Assembly: GCF_900198605.1 (NCBI RefSeq)
Contig: NZ_FZPJ01000016.1
Span: forward strand, 1-64,000
DNA from: Helicobacter mesocricetorum
GTDB lineage: Bacteria > Campylobacterota > Campylobacteria > Campylobacterales > Helicobacteraceae
Length of the DNA: 64,000 bases
Direction: 5' to 3'
Shown here: in pieces, positions 19,787-30,250 of the stretch
How the letters are laid out: each line of letters begins with the position of its first letter
How positions within the stretch are numbered: position 1 is the first letter of the stretch
Notes under the pieces: model-generated
What the model was told of the DNA's origin: nothing
Database searches by the model: none
What the model saw: the letters and a program-made list of their open reading frames with translations, nothing else
Translations under genes and position numbers: made by a program

Positions 19787-20157
19787 TATTTTTTAAAACA
19801 AAAAGATTCTTTTTTTAAAAGTTTTTTAAGAATCTCTAAATGTTCCCCTTGAAATTCCAATAAATAACCTTTTTCATCTACTTTTAAACTTCCTCCACAC
19901 GCAAGAATTTTCTTGATTTTTTTAAGAATCTCTTGCAGAGTAGATTTTTCTTCATAGAATACTCCGCAAAGGGTAATGTCCTTCCCTTTACACTTTTGAG
20001 TGTTTATCCATAAAGTGTAAGAATCCCTGCTTTTGATAGTCAAAGGAGGATTGCAAACGCAATGGCTTTGAAGTTTTTTACATCGCTTACAAATTGTATC
20101 AATTTCATCACAAAAATTTGCTTCTAACTTTAAACTTGTTAAGTTTAACCCACCCAT
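19786..20157 (-). CDS. SUI1/YciH-family protein with N-terminal Cys cluster
   Basis: A 123-residue protein. The C-terminal half (LQEILKKIKKILACGGSLKV to EHLEILKKLLKKE) matches the SUI1/eIF1-like YciH fold, thought to influence start-codon selection. The N-terminal half carries C23-x2-C26-x6-C33-x-C35, a likely small zinc site, which is not present in E. coli YciH as I recall it. It overlaps dnaE by 13 bases and abuts the pseudouridine synthase gene, so it is co-expressed with both. Function beyond family membership is uncertain. Confidence 0.78.
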   Translation of the reverse strand: MGGLNLTSLKLEANFCDEIDTICKRCKKLQSHCVCNPPLTIKSRDSYTLWINTQKCKGKDITLCGVFYEEKSTLQEILKKIKKILACGGSLKVDEKGYLLEFQGEHLEILKKLLKKESFCFKK

Positions 20158-23100
20158 TGCAACTCTTTTAATACTTCTTTAATCTGGCTATGCACATAAA
20201 AAGAACTTACCATTTCTAATTCTTGTGTTTTAGTGTGATAGCGAATCCTAAGTTCCCTCTTACCTTTGTGCTTAAGAGCGGCTTCTCGCAAAAGAAAAAT
20301 AGTATTCTCATTACTTTGCGTATCTAAAAGAAGAATTAATGGGTCGCTAATGTCGGTTTTTTGCATAGCAAATTCAACCTTTTCCTTATGCGCATCCTCT
20401 AAATGCAAGATTTTGTCAGCTTTAAGCTTTTTGGTTTCTTCTTGCTCTTGAACCGTGCATTTAACAACAACAGGTTCTTCTCTATCCCACCCCTCAAGTT
20501 TGCTTAAAGTTTGTTCAAAAATGGTAAGTTCCACACTTCCATAAAGATCTTGGAGTTTTAAGATTCCATAACGTTTACCACTTTTTGAAAATTTACTAAT
20601 AATATCTTCAATCTTGCCAACCAATAAAATACTGCTATTATCTGCAATATCTTGGATTTGGTTAGTAAAGGCGCAGTTTAGATTCTTAATGGCTTCTTTG
20701 TATTCATCAAGAGGATGTCCTGAAGCATAAAACCCTAAACTTTCTTTTTCAAGTTCTAAAATTTCCTTAAGGGGATATTCCTCTTTAGCCACTAAATTAA
20801 TATTAACTGCCACCAACTCTTCACTATCTCCAAAAAGAGAATTTTCAGCAGCTTTTTTAGCTATTTGTGCAGATTTTGAAGCTTCTGTTATAGTCTCTAT
20901 TTGCTCTAAGAGTGTTTTCCTTGTGTATCCAAAACAATCCATAGCTCCACTTTTAATAAAAGATTCTAAAGCTTTTTTATTGACTTTTTGGGAATCAATC
21001 CTGCCTAAAAAATCTTTTAAATCTTTAAACCCTCCATTCTTTTTTCTTTCCTCTAAGATGATATTAATAGCAACCTCACCTGCTCCTTTAATAGCACCTA
21101 AACCAAATAAAATATTACTTTCACCATTAATATCTGCAACACTAAATTCTAATTCGGATTTTTGTAAATTTGGTGCAAGCACTTTAATATTCATTTTTTT
21201 GGCTTCTTCAATATATTCTACGACTTTATCTGTATCATTCTTTTCTGAAGTTAGTAAAGCCGCCATAAACTCTTTGGGATAATAAGTTTTTAAATAAGCC
21301 GTTTGAAAGGTAATCATTGCATAAGCTGCAGAATGCGATTTGTTAAATCCATAACCGGCAAATTTAACAATTAACTCCCAAAGTTCTTCTGCCTTTACTC
21401 TATCAAATCCCTGTTTTTGTGCTCCCTCTGCAAATTTAGTTTTATTATCTTCCATAATTTGAGCGTCTTTTTTCCCCATTGCTCTTCGTATCAAATCCGC
21501 CTCACCTAAACTAAAGCCACCAATTTTTTGCACAATTTGCATTACCTGCTCTTGATAGACAATAGTCCCATAGGTAGGTTTTAAAATGGGTTCTAGTTCG
21601 CTAAACATATAGGTGATAGGCTCTCTTCCGTGCTTCCTATCGATAAAATCATCCACCATTCCAGATTCCATAGGACCGGGACGCCCTAAAGCGATAATGG
21701 CTATAATGTCTTCAAAAGTATTAGGCTTTAATCGCTTATTAATACCTTGAAACATACTGGATTCTATTTGAAAAACCCCTAGAGTATTACCACTTTGTAA
21801 AGTCTCATAAACGCTTTGATCATCGACATTTACTCTTAAAAAATCAATTTCTTTTTGGAATCTATTTTTAATCAACTTTAAAGCATCATCAATAAGTGTT
21901 AGAGTTTTTAAACCCAAGAAGTCAAACTTGATTAAATCTACATCTTCTAAGTATTTCATAGAATATTGCGTTGCAATAATTCCATCTCGAGTAGAACAAT
22001 ACAAAGGGGCTTTATGCCAAAGTTCTTGTTCAGAATCTATGACAACAGCAGCAGCGTGAGTTCCGGGATTGCGTTTAGTATTTTCTAAGATTAAAGCAAA
22101 CTCCCATACTTTTTTTGCTAAAGGATTCTTTTGGATTAATTCGTCAATTTTTGGCTCTTTTTCGTAAGCTTTTTGTAAAGTAATGTCTAATTCTTTAGGG
22201 ATAAGTTTTGCCATAGAATCCGCTTCACCATAGGGCATACCCATAACCCTTGCTACATCTCTAATAACTGCCTTTGCTTTCATCATACCAAAAGTAATAA
22301 CTTGAGCTACATTATGCCGTCCGTATTTTTCTGTTACATAATCTAAAATTTCTCCGCGTCTATTTTGACAAAAATCCATATCAATATCAGGCATACTTAC
22401 ACGTTCTGGATTTAGAAATCTCTCAAAAAGTAAATCATATTTTAAAGGATCAATGTTTGTAATCTCTAAGCAAAAGGCGACTAAACTTCCTGCTGCACTC
22501 CCCCTACCCGGTCCCACAGGGATTCCCCTTTCTTTAGCGGCTCGCACAAAATCCCAGACAATTAACATATATCCGGGAAACTTCATAGCATTAATAACAT
22601 TAATTTCGTGCTCTAAACGTTCTTCATAGATTGGGTGTTTTTCTTTAGGAATCGTTTCTAATCTTTTCTTTAAACCCTCCTTGCATTTATGAGTAAAATA
22701 TTCACTATCTTCTACATAATCTAATCCCTCTTGCTTAGAATATTCTTTAGTGAATTTAAAAGTAGGCGGAGTTGGATTCCCTAAATTTAGTTCCAAATTA
22801 CATTTATCAGCAATTTCTTGAGTATTTTTAAGGGCTTCTGGCACATCTGCATAAAGGGCTGCCATTTGCGCTGGGCTTTTAACATAAAATTCTTGCACCG
22901 TATGCCGCATACGATTAGGATCGTTAAAATCTTTGCCAAAGCCAATACAAAAAGCAACTTCCTGGGCAGTGGAATCACTTTGTTTGGTATAGTGTGTATC
23001 ATTTGTAGCGATAATTTTAATTCCTGTTTCTTGAGAAATACGAATAATTTGCGCATCAATGAGTTGTTGTTCTTCAATACCGTGTCTCATAAGTTCTAAA

Positions 23101-23666
23101 TAAAAATCTTCCCCAAAAATATCTTGATACTCTAAGGCTACCTCTTTAGCTCTTTCATAGCCCTTTCTTCCTTTGTTATCATCTTTTTTGAGATTTAAAT
23201 GCCATTGCACTTCTCCATTTAAACAAGCAGAGGAGCAGATTAAACCCTTGCTATACTCTCTTAGCATTTTTTTACTAATGCGTGGCTTCATATGAAAACC
23301 ATACAAACAAGCTTGAGAACTTAAATACATAAGATTCTTATAACCCTCTAAATCTTTTGCATAAAGGCATAAATGAAAACGTTGATTGCTTTTATCGCCT
23401 ATCTCTTCTGCATTATGCAAATAAGCTTCTATTCCCAAAATGGGTTTAATACCCTCGCTTTTCATTGTTTTATAAAATTCAATAGCACCAAACATATTGC
23501 CGTGGTCCGTAACAGCAACACTATCCATTCCTAATTCTTTGATACGTTTTGCTAAAACTTTAATTTTATTTAACCCATCTAATAGAGAATATTCTGTATG
23601 TAAATGTAGATGAGTAAAGCCTTCTAAAGTTGTGATATTAGAATTTTGTATTTCTGTTTTGCTCAT
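20145..23666 (-). CDS. dnaE: DNA polymerase III alpha subunit
   Basis: A 1173-residue replicative polymerase. The N-terminal PHP domain starts at THLHLHTEYSLLDG (residue 18). The polymerase core carries GPGRGSAAGSLVAF and the catalytic acidic motif PDIDMDF. Later come KFDFLGLKTLT, the tandem HhH region, and a C-terminal OB-fold. Length fits the DnaE1 type. There is no PolC-type exonuclease. It lies upstream of, and overlaps, the SUI1-like gene. A 44-base gap separates it from rpoD upstream. Confidence 0.97.
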   Translation of the reverse strand: MSKTEIQNSNITTLEGFTHLHLHTEYSLLDGLNKIKVLAKRIKELGMDSVAVTDHGNMFGAIEFYKTMKSEGIKPILGIEAYLHNAEEIGDKSNQRFHLCLYAKDLEGYKNLMYLSSQACLYGFHMKPRISKKMLREYSKGLICSSACLNGEVQWHLNLKKDDNKGRKGYERAKEVALEYQDIFGEDFYLELMRHGIEEQQLIDAQIIRISQETGIKIIATNDTHYTKQSDSTAQEVAFCIGFGKDFNDPNRMRHTVQEFYVKSPAQMAALYADVPEALKNTQEIADKCNLELNLGNPTPPTFKFTKEYSKQEGLDYVEDSEYFTHKCKEGLKKRLETIPKEKHPIYEERLEHEINVINAMKFPGYMLIVWDFVRAAKERGIPVGPGRGSAAGSLVAFCLEITNIDPLKYDLLFERFLNPERVSMPDIDMDFCQNRRGEILDYVTEKYGRHNVAQVITFGMMKAKAVIRDVARVMGMPYGEADSMAKLIPKELDITLQKAYEKEPKIDELIQKNPLAKKVWEFALILENTKRNPGTHAAAVVIDSEQELWHKAPLYCSTRDGIIATQYSMKYLEDVDLIKFDFLGLKTLTLIDDALKLIKNRFQKEIDFLRVNVDDQSVYETLQSGNTLGVFQIESSMFQGINKRLKPNTFEDIIAIIALGRPGPMESGMVDDFIDRKHGREPITYMFSELEPILKPTYGTIVYQEQVMQIVQKIGGFSLGEADLIRRAMGKKDAQIMEDNKTKFAEGAQKQGFDRVKAEELWELIVKFAGYGFNKSHSAAYAMITFQTAYLKTYYPKEFMAALLTSEKNDTDKVVEYIEEAKKMNIKVLAPNLQKSELEFSVADINGESNILFGLGAIKGAGEVAINIILEERKKNGGFKDLKDFLGRIDSQKVNKKALESFIKSGAMDCFGYTRKTLLEQIETITEASKSAQIAKKAAENSLFGDSEELVAVNINLVAKEEYPLKEILELEKESLGFYASGHPLDEYKEAIKNLNCAFTNQIQDIADNSSILLVGKIEDIISKFSKSGKRYGILKLQDLYGSVELTIFEQTLSKLEGWDREEPVVVKCTVQEQEETKKLKADKILHLEDAHKEKVEFAMQKTDISDPLILLLDTQSNENTIFLLREAALKHKGKRELRIRYHTKTQELEMVSSFYVHSQIKEVLKELQWVG

Positions 23667-23710
23667 TAATACTCCTTTAGAGACTTTAGGAATAGCCTCA
23701 AAAATTCTTT

Positions 23711-25558
23711 TTAATCCTCAATATAATTTTTAAGCTTTCTTCCTACTTTTGGGTGCTTAAGTTTTTTTATGGCGCTAGATTCTATTTGTCTTACCCTCTC
23801 CCTTGTTACATTGAGTTCTTTCCCAATTTCTTCTAAGGTTCTATCAGACTCATCTTCTAAAAGTCCAAATCGCATACGAATAACAGCCTTTTCTCTCTCA
23901 TTAAGTTGGTCTAAGACATCATCAATCTGAGACTTTAAATCTTCTTTTAAAATCTGCTCCATAGGTCCTGCTAAAGTCTTATCCTCAACAAAATCTCCAA
24001 ATTTTCCATCTTCTCCATTACCAATAGGGGATTCAAGACTAATGGGTTCTTTAGTGATTTTAATAACATTTTTAACCTTATCCACAGGAAGCCCAACTTC
24101 TTCTGCTATTTTTTCAATATCTGGCTCTTTGCCCTCTTCTTGTAAGAATTTACGCATAATTTTATTGATGCGATTAATGGTTTCAATCATATGGATAGGT
24201 ATCCTGATAGTTCGAGCTTGATCGGCGATTGCTCTTGAGATAGCTTGTCTAATCCACCAAGTGGCATAGGTAGAAAATTTATAACCCTTTTTATATTCAA
24301 ACTTATCAACAGCTTTCATAAGTCCTATGTTCCCCTCTTGAATCAAATCCAAAAAAGGTAATCCACGATTGGTGTAACGTTTAGCAATACTTACCACTAA
24401 TCGCAAATTAGACTTTGCCATTTTCGTTTTTGCTTTATCGGCAATATCTTTTCCTCGTTTAATCTGTTCTAAAATCTGCTTAAGTTTTTCTGGCTCTAAA
24501 TCAAAACTCCCCTCACTTGCTACTTTAGTTTGAAAGAGTTTTTTTATCTCCATATAAGTAGAAACCATTGTGGTTTCAGGCACAGATGCTGTAATTTCTG
24601 CTTTACTCATTTGTATAATATTATCTAAGATTTTTTTATGATTATTGAGTAATAAGTCATTAAAAAGTGGCAGACGATATTCTAAACGTTTCAACTCTCT
24701 CTCAAACCCTTCATCGCTTTTGATAGTATTTTCCATTGCTTTTACAAGCTCATTGATTAATTTACTAGTAGGTCCTAAATCTAATAATTTTTCTTTTAAA
24801 AATTGTTTTTTATGGGCTAAAATCAGAAGAAAAAGCATATCATTATTGCTGGTTTCTTCATTGCTTTGTTCCCAAGTTTTTAACCAATCTTTTTTGGCTT
24901 TTTCTAAAGCTTTAAAACTCACTAGAACATTTTCAATTCTTTTTTGATCTTTTTTGCTAATAGGCTTTTTTATCTCTCCCCCTTCCTCATCTTCTTCTAT
25001 TTCTTCCTCCTCTTCATCACCCTCTTCTGATTCCTCATCATCAAAGCTTTTAAAAAGCTCTTTAACTCTTCTTTCTCGATTGATTAGGGCTTCTTTATAA
25101 TCTAAAATAAAATCAATTAAATAAGGCACGGAACAAATCGCATCTAAAATAATATTTTCGCCTAATTCTATGTTTTTACTAAGCTCCACTTCATCTTCTC
25201 GTGTTAAAAGCTGAATCTGCCCCATTTCCCTTAAATACATCCTTACAGGGCTATCACTGCGACTCCACTCTAATAGCTCTCGCTCTTTCATAAAATCAAA
25301 TTCTTCTTCTAATTCTTCATCTAAAAGTCGTTTTTTTTCTTCTTTGATCTTTTTTGCTTCATCTTGATTAAGGAGTTTTGCAACCTCTGAAGCAGACATT
25401 AATTGCTTATTGTATTTTTTAGCTAATTCCACTACCCTTTTGGCTTGAGCAGCTGTTGGTAATTTACCTAAAACTTGTGCAACTTTTTCATAAGAAATAT
25501 ATTTTGTTGCATTTTTAAATAACTCATCAAGTTGTTGATTAACATTTTTTGCAGACAT
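23711..25558 (-). CDS. rpoD: primary sigma factor RpoD
   Basis: A 615-residue housekeeping sigma factor. I use the ATG at 25558, which has TGGAG upstream, rather than an in-frame TTG four codons before. Regions visible: 1.2 ([21 protein letters not shown]), a non-conserved insert with an acidic run near residue 170-200, region 2 ([36 protein letters not shown]), region 3, and region 4 ([15 protein letters not shown]). It reads the extended -10 promoters noted elsewhere. The N-terminus lacks the full E. coli-like region 1.1. Confidence 0.97.
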   Translation of the reverse strand: MSAKNVNQQLDELFKNATKYISYEKVAQVLGKLPTAAQAKRVVELAKKYNKQLMSASEVAKLLNQDEAKKIKEEKKRLLDEELEEEFDFMKERELLEWSRSDSPVRMYLREMGQIQLLTREDEVELSKNIELGENIILDAICSVPYLIDFILDYKEALINRERRVKELFKSFDDEESEEGDEEEEEIEEDEEGGEIKKPISKKDQKRIENVLVSFKALEKAKKDWLKTWEQSNEETSNNDMLFLLILAHKKQFLKEKLLDLGPTSKLINELVKAMENTIKSDEGFERELKRLEYRLPLFNDLLLNNHKKILDNIIQMSKAEITASVPETTMVSTYMEIKKLFQTKVASEGSFDLEPEKLKQILEQIKRGKDIADKAKTKMAKSNLRLVVSIAKRYTNRGLPFLDLIQEGNIGLMKAVDKFEYKKGYKFSTYATWWIRQAISRAIADQARTIRIPIHMIETINRINKIMRKFLQEEGKEPDIEKIAEEVGLPVDKVKNVIKITKEPISLESPIGNGEDGKFGDFVEDKTLAGPMEQILKEDLKSQIDDVLDQLNEREKAVIRMRFGLLEDESDRTLEEIGKELNVTRERVRQIESSAIKKLKHPKVGRKLKNYIED

Positions 25559-25602
25559 AGCAAACTCCAAAAGCAGTATATATGATTTCTGAAAAGTGCT
25601 GG

Positions 25603-25611
25603 ATTATACAT
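25603..25611 (-). promoter_or_regulatory. rpoD promoter -10
   Basis: TATAAT on the minus strand (25608-25603) within TATGTATAAT, about 45 bases upstream of the chosen rpoD ATG. It lies between the nitrilase-fold gene end and rpoD. Confidence 0.5.
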
Positions 25612-25652
25612 AAATTTATTTAAAACTTTATTAAGAATATTTTTCCCAATTT

Positions 25653-26429
25653 TTAACGAAATTGCCAACATTCTTTAATTTGTTTCAAATATTTTTTATC
25701 CAAACTAACGATTAATAATTCCTCTCTATCTCCTAAGCAATCTATAACCTCGCCATTAGGATTTACCAATAAAGAATCCCCATAAAAATTCCATAGAGTT
25801 TGTGTTATTTCATCTTGATATTGTCCTATACGATTAGCTCTTAAAATATAACAATTATTTAAAAAAGCACGCATTTTAATAATACTCCTCCAACGCAAAG
25901 AGGAATCAAAAGTAGAAGCACTAGGAAGTAAAACACAATCGACTTGATGAATCTTAAATTGCAACCAAAATTCATCAAAATGCAACTCATAACCAAATAA
26001 AATAGAAAATTTTAATCCACCCATACTAAAGACGGGAGGAATTTTGATATTTTTAGGAAGAGTATTGGCAAAAAATTTTGCTTCATTCCAATGTTCATAG
26101 GGCATCAATCTCTGCGCCCTATAAAAGAGTGTCTTTCCTTTATTGATAATGGCTATAGATTTATAGATTTTATTTCCCACCACTTCAAACATTGGCGTTA
26201 CTATGGTAAGGGCATAAAAGTTAGAAATTTTTATCAATTGCTCATTATTTGATTGTATAGTATCAATAAGTAAGCTTTTCTTTGCATTTTCAAATTTTTT
26301 AAAAAATGGGCTTAATAAATATTCCCCCAATAAAATCACTTTTGCTTTTTGTTCTAAAGCAGTCTGCAGATAAGATTTTATTTCACTTTCACCTTTAAAG
26401 GTTGAGAGTTGAAGTGCAGCAACTTTCAT
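25653..26429 (-). CDS. nitrilase-superfamily protein, catalytic Cys and Lys apparently lost
   Basis: A 258-residue carbon-nitrogen-hydrolase fold. The expected Glu is present (Glu36, LLGEYLLSPF). The usual YRK element reads YRAQRLMPYEHW, placing Ala105 at the lysine position. The nucleophile region, normally a Cys followed by an aromatic-Asp-arginine-like stretch, reads FSILFGYELHFDEFW, placing Gly146 at the cysteine position. Other fold elements remain (VDCVLLPSAS, YILRANRIGQ, GDSLLVNPNGEVI). It is therefore likely a non-hydrolytic member with a binding or structural role. It lies 2 bases after xseB in the pflA-xseB run. The alignment was done by eye. Confidence 0.7.
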   Translation of the reverse strand: MKVAALQLSTFKGESEIKSYLQTALEQKAKVILLGEYLLSPFFKKFENAKKSLLIDTIQSNNEQLIKISNFYALTIVTPMFEVVGNKIYKSIAIINKGKTLFYRAQRLMPYEHWNEAKFFANTLPKNIKIPPVFSMGGLKFSILFGYELHFDEFWLQFKIHQVDCVLLPSASTFDSSLRWRSIIKMRAFLNNCYILRANRIGQYQDEITQTLWNFYGDSLLVNPNGEVIDCLGDREELLIVSLDKKYLKQIKECWQFR

Positions 26430-26431
26430 TA

Positions 26432-26671
26432 TTATTCCTTTTTATCAATTTGCTTATCAAATTGCGCTTTTAACTCTTGACATTGTATCTTTGCATCTTC
26501 AAGCATTTTTTGTGCTTTTTTTAAAGTTTGCATTCCTTCTTTATAAAACTCCATACTCTGATGCAAGGTTATATCTTCATCACTTAGCTTTTCAATATAT
26601 TGTTGAACAATCGTCAAATAATTTTCAAAGCTATCTTTTTTAATATCGTCATTTTTTATTTTTTTATTCAT
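26432..26671 (-). CDS. xseB: exodeoxyribonuclease VII small subunit
   Basis: A 79-residue helical protein. SFENYLTIVQQYIEKLSDED and LHQSMEFYKEGMQTLKKAQKMLEDAK match the two-helix XseB pattern. It forms the small subunit of the single-strand exonuclease with XseA, which is not in this window. The ATG at 26671 overlaps the preceding gene by 8 bases. An in-frame ATG seven codons upstream is also possible; neither has a strong ribosome-binding site. Confidence 0.85.
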   Translation of the reverse strand: MNKKIKNDDIKKDSFENYLTIVQQYIEKLSDEDITLHQSMEFYKEGMQTLKKAQKMLEDAKIQCQELKAQFDKQIDKKE

Positions 26672-29048
26672 TTTGTTTCTCTGCTGTTTCATTTTCTAAA
26701 AGCTTTTTTGCATCAATGCAAAGATTCTTCCAAGGGGATTGAATATCAATAGATTCACATTCTCCATAAGCTTGTATGGCTTCTGGAATCTTATTTAATT
26801 TGTGATTTAAATAACCTTGCAAATAATGGATTTGTATTTTTTCTTGTGGCTTTGAAGTATATTTTAAAGCCGATACAAGCAACTGCAAAGATTCTTCAAA
26901 CTTCTCTTCCCGATTAAGTGCTTCTGCTAAACTTAATTCAACCCAAGGCGAATATTCATAATGTTGGTATTTATTTTGTAAATCAATGATTTTTTGAGCA
27001 TAGATTTTAATAGCTGTATCATCTTTTCTTTCAAGTGCATCAAGTAAAACAATACGATAGACTTCAATCATTTTATTACTATCTTTTAATTTTTCTTCTA
27101 AAATTGGCAAGAGATTAAAAGCCTCCTCTTTGCGTTTTTCTTGATTTAAAGCCATAAATAACACCCATACAATATCATTATATTCTTCTTGAGTTAGGAG
27201 ATTAAGAGCATCTCTTGAAGCAAGGGCTGCTTTGGGATAGTTTTGTAGCTGATACTCCACCCATCCTAAATAATAAAGCCATTTTTCTTTATCTTCTGTT
27301 TTAGTAATTTTTTGCAATTCTTCTTGTGCAATTCTTCGAGCAGGGATATATTGTTGATTTTGATAAAGGCATTGCAATAAATTAAATTTCTCACCTTCTT
27401 GAAGTGGAATCTTTTCTGCATACAAATTACCATAATAAGCAGCACTTTTACAATCACTATGGGATAAAGCATCCTGAGTTAAAGCACCAACAGCCGCTAA
27501 TAACAATGGATTATTTTCTTCTAAGTCATTGCGCAGGGCAAAAATTTCTTCATACCTCTTTTCGCCTAATAAAGTTTCTATCTTTTTTTCTAATGCCCTC
27601 GTAGCTTCTTCCTTACCTTGATAGTTTTGAAGGACATATTCATAATGTTCTAAACGTTTTTGTGCATCATCTTCATCATATTTTAAAAGTAAAATATCAT
27701 CTAATTTCTGAATTTCTTTCTCTTCACTGGGGTCTTTGAGAGTTTGTAATAAAAGTTGATAATAGTGATGCGCTTTAGGAAAATTCTCTGATTTATCATA
27801 CCACATAGCCACATCTTTAAGCATTTCTTGATATTCTGGAGAATCTTCATCAAGTGTTAGGAGCATTGTTTCTGTTACTTCTGCCGTAGTCTTATAAATA
27901 CCATTCTCTGCCCATTGCTTCATCATATTGTAATAGGTTGGAATATCCTTTTGGAAAAAGGTTGGATTAGCTTGTAAAACATTTTGAAGATATTTTTGGG
28001 CTTCTTCTTTATCCATATCCCTATAATATTCTCCTAAAGCAATAGAAGCTAAAGAGGCAATATCTAAATTTTGCGTTTGATTAAGCACTGATTGATAAAG
28101 TTCTAATACTAGCTTCCTCTCCCCCCTTAGATAAAGATTCTTTCCATAATCCAATCGTCCTAAAAGCTCAAATTGATCGCCTTTGTATTCATCAAATAAT
28201 CGTTTATAGTAATAACTAGCCTCCTCAAAAAAATTCATCTTCGCATAAGTCTTAGCGATAATATATAAAATCTCTGAAATATGAATATCTGTTGGGTAAG
28301 CATTCTGCCAAGCCTTAGCAAGTGTAATAATATCTTCATAATTTTCTTCACTTGCTAAGCCATCTAAGGCTAAAATCTTTAAATACGAAATATCGCGTTT
28401 AAAGATTGTATTGGGAAATAAAGAGGACATTTCATCAATAACTACCAAAGCTTCCTTATAGGATTTATTAGCCACTAAAGAGCGGATTTTTAAAAAGGAA
28501 TCTCTATCAGCACCCCTTACATTATCATTCATAGGAGACATTCTAATATCTAAAACACCGATACTTGGATAGCCGATAATATCATTAAAAGTAATAGGAA
28601 AATTTAAGCCTTCACTTGGTTTATCATCCAAAAACGGCAAAGTATCTTCATAGCCAATAATCTGCCATCTCTTAGACTTTACATTATCCTCTAAAGGAAT
28701 AGGATAAGGCGCATTAATACTAAAAGCTGTGTTAAAAAGCTTGATTTTTCTTACAGGAGTGATGCGTAGATAAAAAGTTTTTTCTTGCACTTCAGGTTCG
28801 ATTTTAAAAAATAAAGTATTGCTATTTGAAACCCTTGATATTAATTTTTCATCAATTTCACATACAATGCTTTCTATTTCAGATTTTCTATTTAAAGTCT
28901 CTTGACATAAAAAAGGCTTATCATTCACAATATTTAAAACCGCAAAATTTTTGTTATTTTCTCTGCCACTATTGATATAAATTTCTAATCCAAATGCTAA
29001 TTTTAAACCACAAAAATACAAAAAAATAAGGATAATTTTTCGCTTCAT
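26664..29048 (-). CDS. pflA: PflA-like flagellar-motor TPR protein
   Basis: A 794-residue exported protein: signal peptide MKRKIILIFLYFCGLKLAFG, a beta-rich N-terminal domain to about residue 180, then a long array of TPR-like helical repeats to the end. Length and layout match PflA of Campylobacter and Helicobacter (about 790-800 residues), a periplasmic scaffold of the large flagellar motor disks needed for stator placement. The assignment rests on domain layout and overall resemblance, not a checked alignment. A generic TPR lipoprotein-assembly factor is the alternative. A minus-strand TATAAT (29082-29077) lies 30 bases upstream. Confidence 0.7.
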   Translation of the reverse strand: MKRKIILIFLYFCGLKLAFGLEIYINSGRENNKNFAVLNIVNDKPFLCQETLNRKSEIESIVCEIDEKLISRVSNSNTLFFKIEPEVQEKTFYLRITPVRKIKLFNTAFSINAPYPIPLEDNVKSKRWQIIGYEDTLPFLDDKPSEGLNFPITFNDIIGYPSIGVLDIRMSPMNDNVRGADRDSFLKIRSLVANKSYKEALVVIDEMSSLFPNTIFKRDISYLKILALDGLASEENYEDIITLAKAWQNAYPTDIHISEILYIIAKTYAKMNFFEEASYYYKRLFDEYKGDQFELLGRLDYGKNLYLRGERKLVLELYQSVLNQTQNLDIASLASIALGEYYRDMDKEEAQKYLQNVLQANPTFFQKDIPTYYNMMKQWAENGIYKTTAEVTETMLLTLDEDSPEYQEMLKDVAMWYDKSENFPKAHHYYQLLLQTLKDPSEEKEIQKLDDILLLKYDEDDAQKRLEHYEYVLQNYQGKEEATRALEKKIETLLGEKRYEEIFALRNDLEENNPLLLAAVGALTQDALSHSDCKSAAYYGNLYAEKIPLQEGEKFNLLQCLYQNQQYIPARRIAQEELQKITKTEDKEKWLYYLGWVEYQLQNYPKAALASRDALNLLTQEEYNDIVWVLFMALNQEKRKEEAFNLLPILEEKLKDSNKMIEVYRIVLLDALERKDDTAIKIYAQKIIDLQNKYQHYEYSPWVELSLAEALNREEKFEESLQLLVSALKYTSKPQEKIQIHYLQGYLNHKLNKIPEAIQAYGECESIDIQSPWKNLCIDAKKLLENETAEKQNE

Positions 29049-29115
29049 ATACTTCCAAATTTTTTAAATTCTAAACATTATACTTTTTTTGCTCTAAAAT
29101 TCTTATCAAACTTCC

Positions 29116-30237
29116 CTAAGCTGTTAAAAATTTAAAATAAGTAATTTCAGCCCTTGCTAAGATTCTCATAGGAGGACCCCAAAAGCCTGTTCCACGATTT
29201 ACATAGATTTGTGTTCTTGTATTATGTTGATAAAGTCCAGCTAAATAAGGTTGGTCTAAAGTTACTAAAAAGGCAAAGGGGAAAATTTGACCGCCGTGTG
29301 TATGTCCGCTTAAAACTAAATCTACTTGATTTTTCTCTTCTATTTCAAGGATAAACTTAGGTTGATGCGCCAGGAGAATAGTTGGCAAAGATTCTTCTCT
29401 ATCTTTTAGGGCATCTTCTAAATTAGGCTCTAAAACCCCTACTCTTCTACCAAATAAATCATAGACACCTGCGAGATTAATCAAGTTTTCTCCATTTTTT
29501 TCTAAAAGAATATTTTCGTTTTCTAAAATTTTTATCCCCATTGAACGAATAGCACCTAATAACTCCCCAATATTATGAAAATATTCGTGATTACCAGGGA
29601 CAAAATAAATACCAAGTGGAGCTTGTAAATTGGATAATTCTTGAAGTGCTTCTGAAACCCTAGAAATTTCAGCATCTATAATATCTCCTGTAAGGAATAT
29701 AACATCTGGCTTCAATGTATTAGTTTGTTGAACAATCTCCCTTACAGCATTTTTTTCTATCAATCCTCCAATGTGTAAATCACTAATTTGCACAGCACTA
29801 AAAGGTGCAGGCAACTTCAATAATGGAAGTTCTATAACTTCCACCTTAGGCTTTAACCCTCCCTCAATAATACCCCAGCTTAAATATCCACCCGCAAAGA
29901 TTCCACTTCCTGCATTGATAATATTTTTAAAAAATCCTCTTCGCTTCTTATTAAAATAAGGAATTAGAGATAAGGGTTGATAAATAAGGGTAACAACAAA
30001 TAAAACAAAGGCTACACCAATAGATAAAGAAGCTAGAAAATAGAGAGTTAGAGGCATATTGAAATAATAACGACCCCAAAAATAACACAAAATTCCTAAA
30101 AAATTGAAAATTAAAAAATATTTTAAAAGCAAGAGGGGGAATCTTGTCTTTATCATTCTTTTAAAGAACAAAAAATAAATGCTAAGGTGCATTATTAAAA
30201 AAACTATTAAGGCTAAGAAAGGGAATAGATTTTTCAT
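29116..30237 (-). CDS. membrane-anchored metallophosphoesterase
   Basis: A 373-residue protein with about four N-terminal membrane segments (residues 1-115) followed by a calcineurin-like phosphoesterase domain. All metal-binding blocks are visible: QISDLHIGG, FLTGDIID, PGNHEYF, LAHQPK and LSGHTHGGQ. Related proteins (YaeI/YkuE type) hydrolyse lipid A precursors or other phosphoesters at the membrane face. The true substrate is unknown. It is 13 bases downstream of the glycosyltransferase gene, so the two are probably co-transcribed. Confidence 0.85.
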   Translation of the reverse strand: MKNLFPFLALIVFLIMHLSIYFLFFKRMIKTRFPLLLLKYFLIFNFLGILCYFWGRYYFNMPLTLYFLASLSIGVAFVLFVVTLIYQPLSLIPYFNKKRRGFFKNIINAGSGIFAGGYLSWGIIEGGLKPKVEVIELPLLKLPAPFSAVQISDLHIGGLIEKNAVREIVQQTNTLKPDVIFLTGDIIDAEISRVSEALQELSNLQAPLGIYFVPGNHEYFHNIGELLGAIRSMGIKILENENILLEKNGENLINLAGVYDLFGRRVGVLEPNLEDALKDREESLPTILLAHQPKFILEIEEKNQVDLVLSGHTHGGQIFPFAFLVTLDQPYLAGLYQHNTRTQIYVNRGTGFWGPPMRILARAEITYFKFLTA

Positions 30238-30250
30238 AAATTTTTATCCT

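Noticed and set aside
24960-25060. acidic low-complexity tract in RpoD as a possible insertion
   Set aside because: The acidic linker between conserved regions 1.2 and 2 is common in primary sigma factors; nothing foreign about it.
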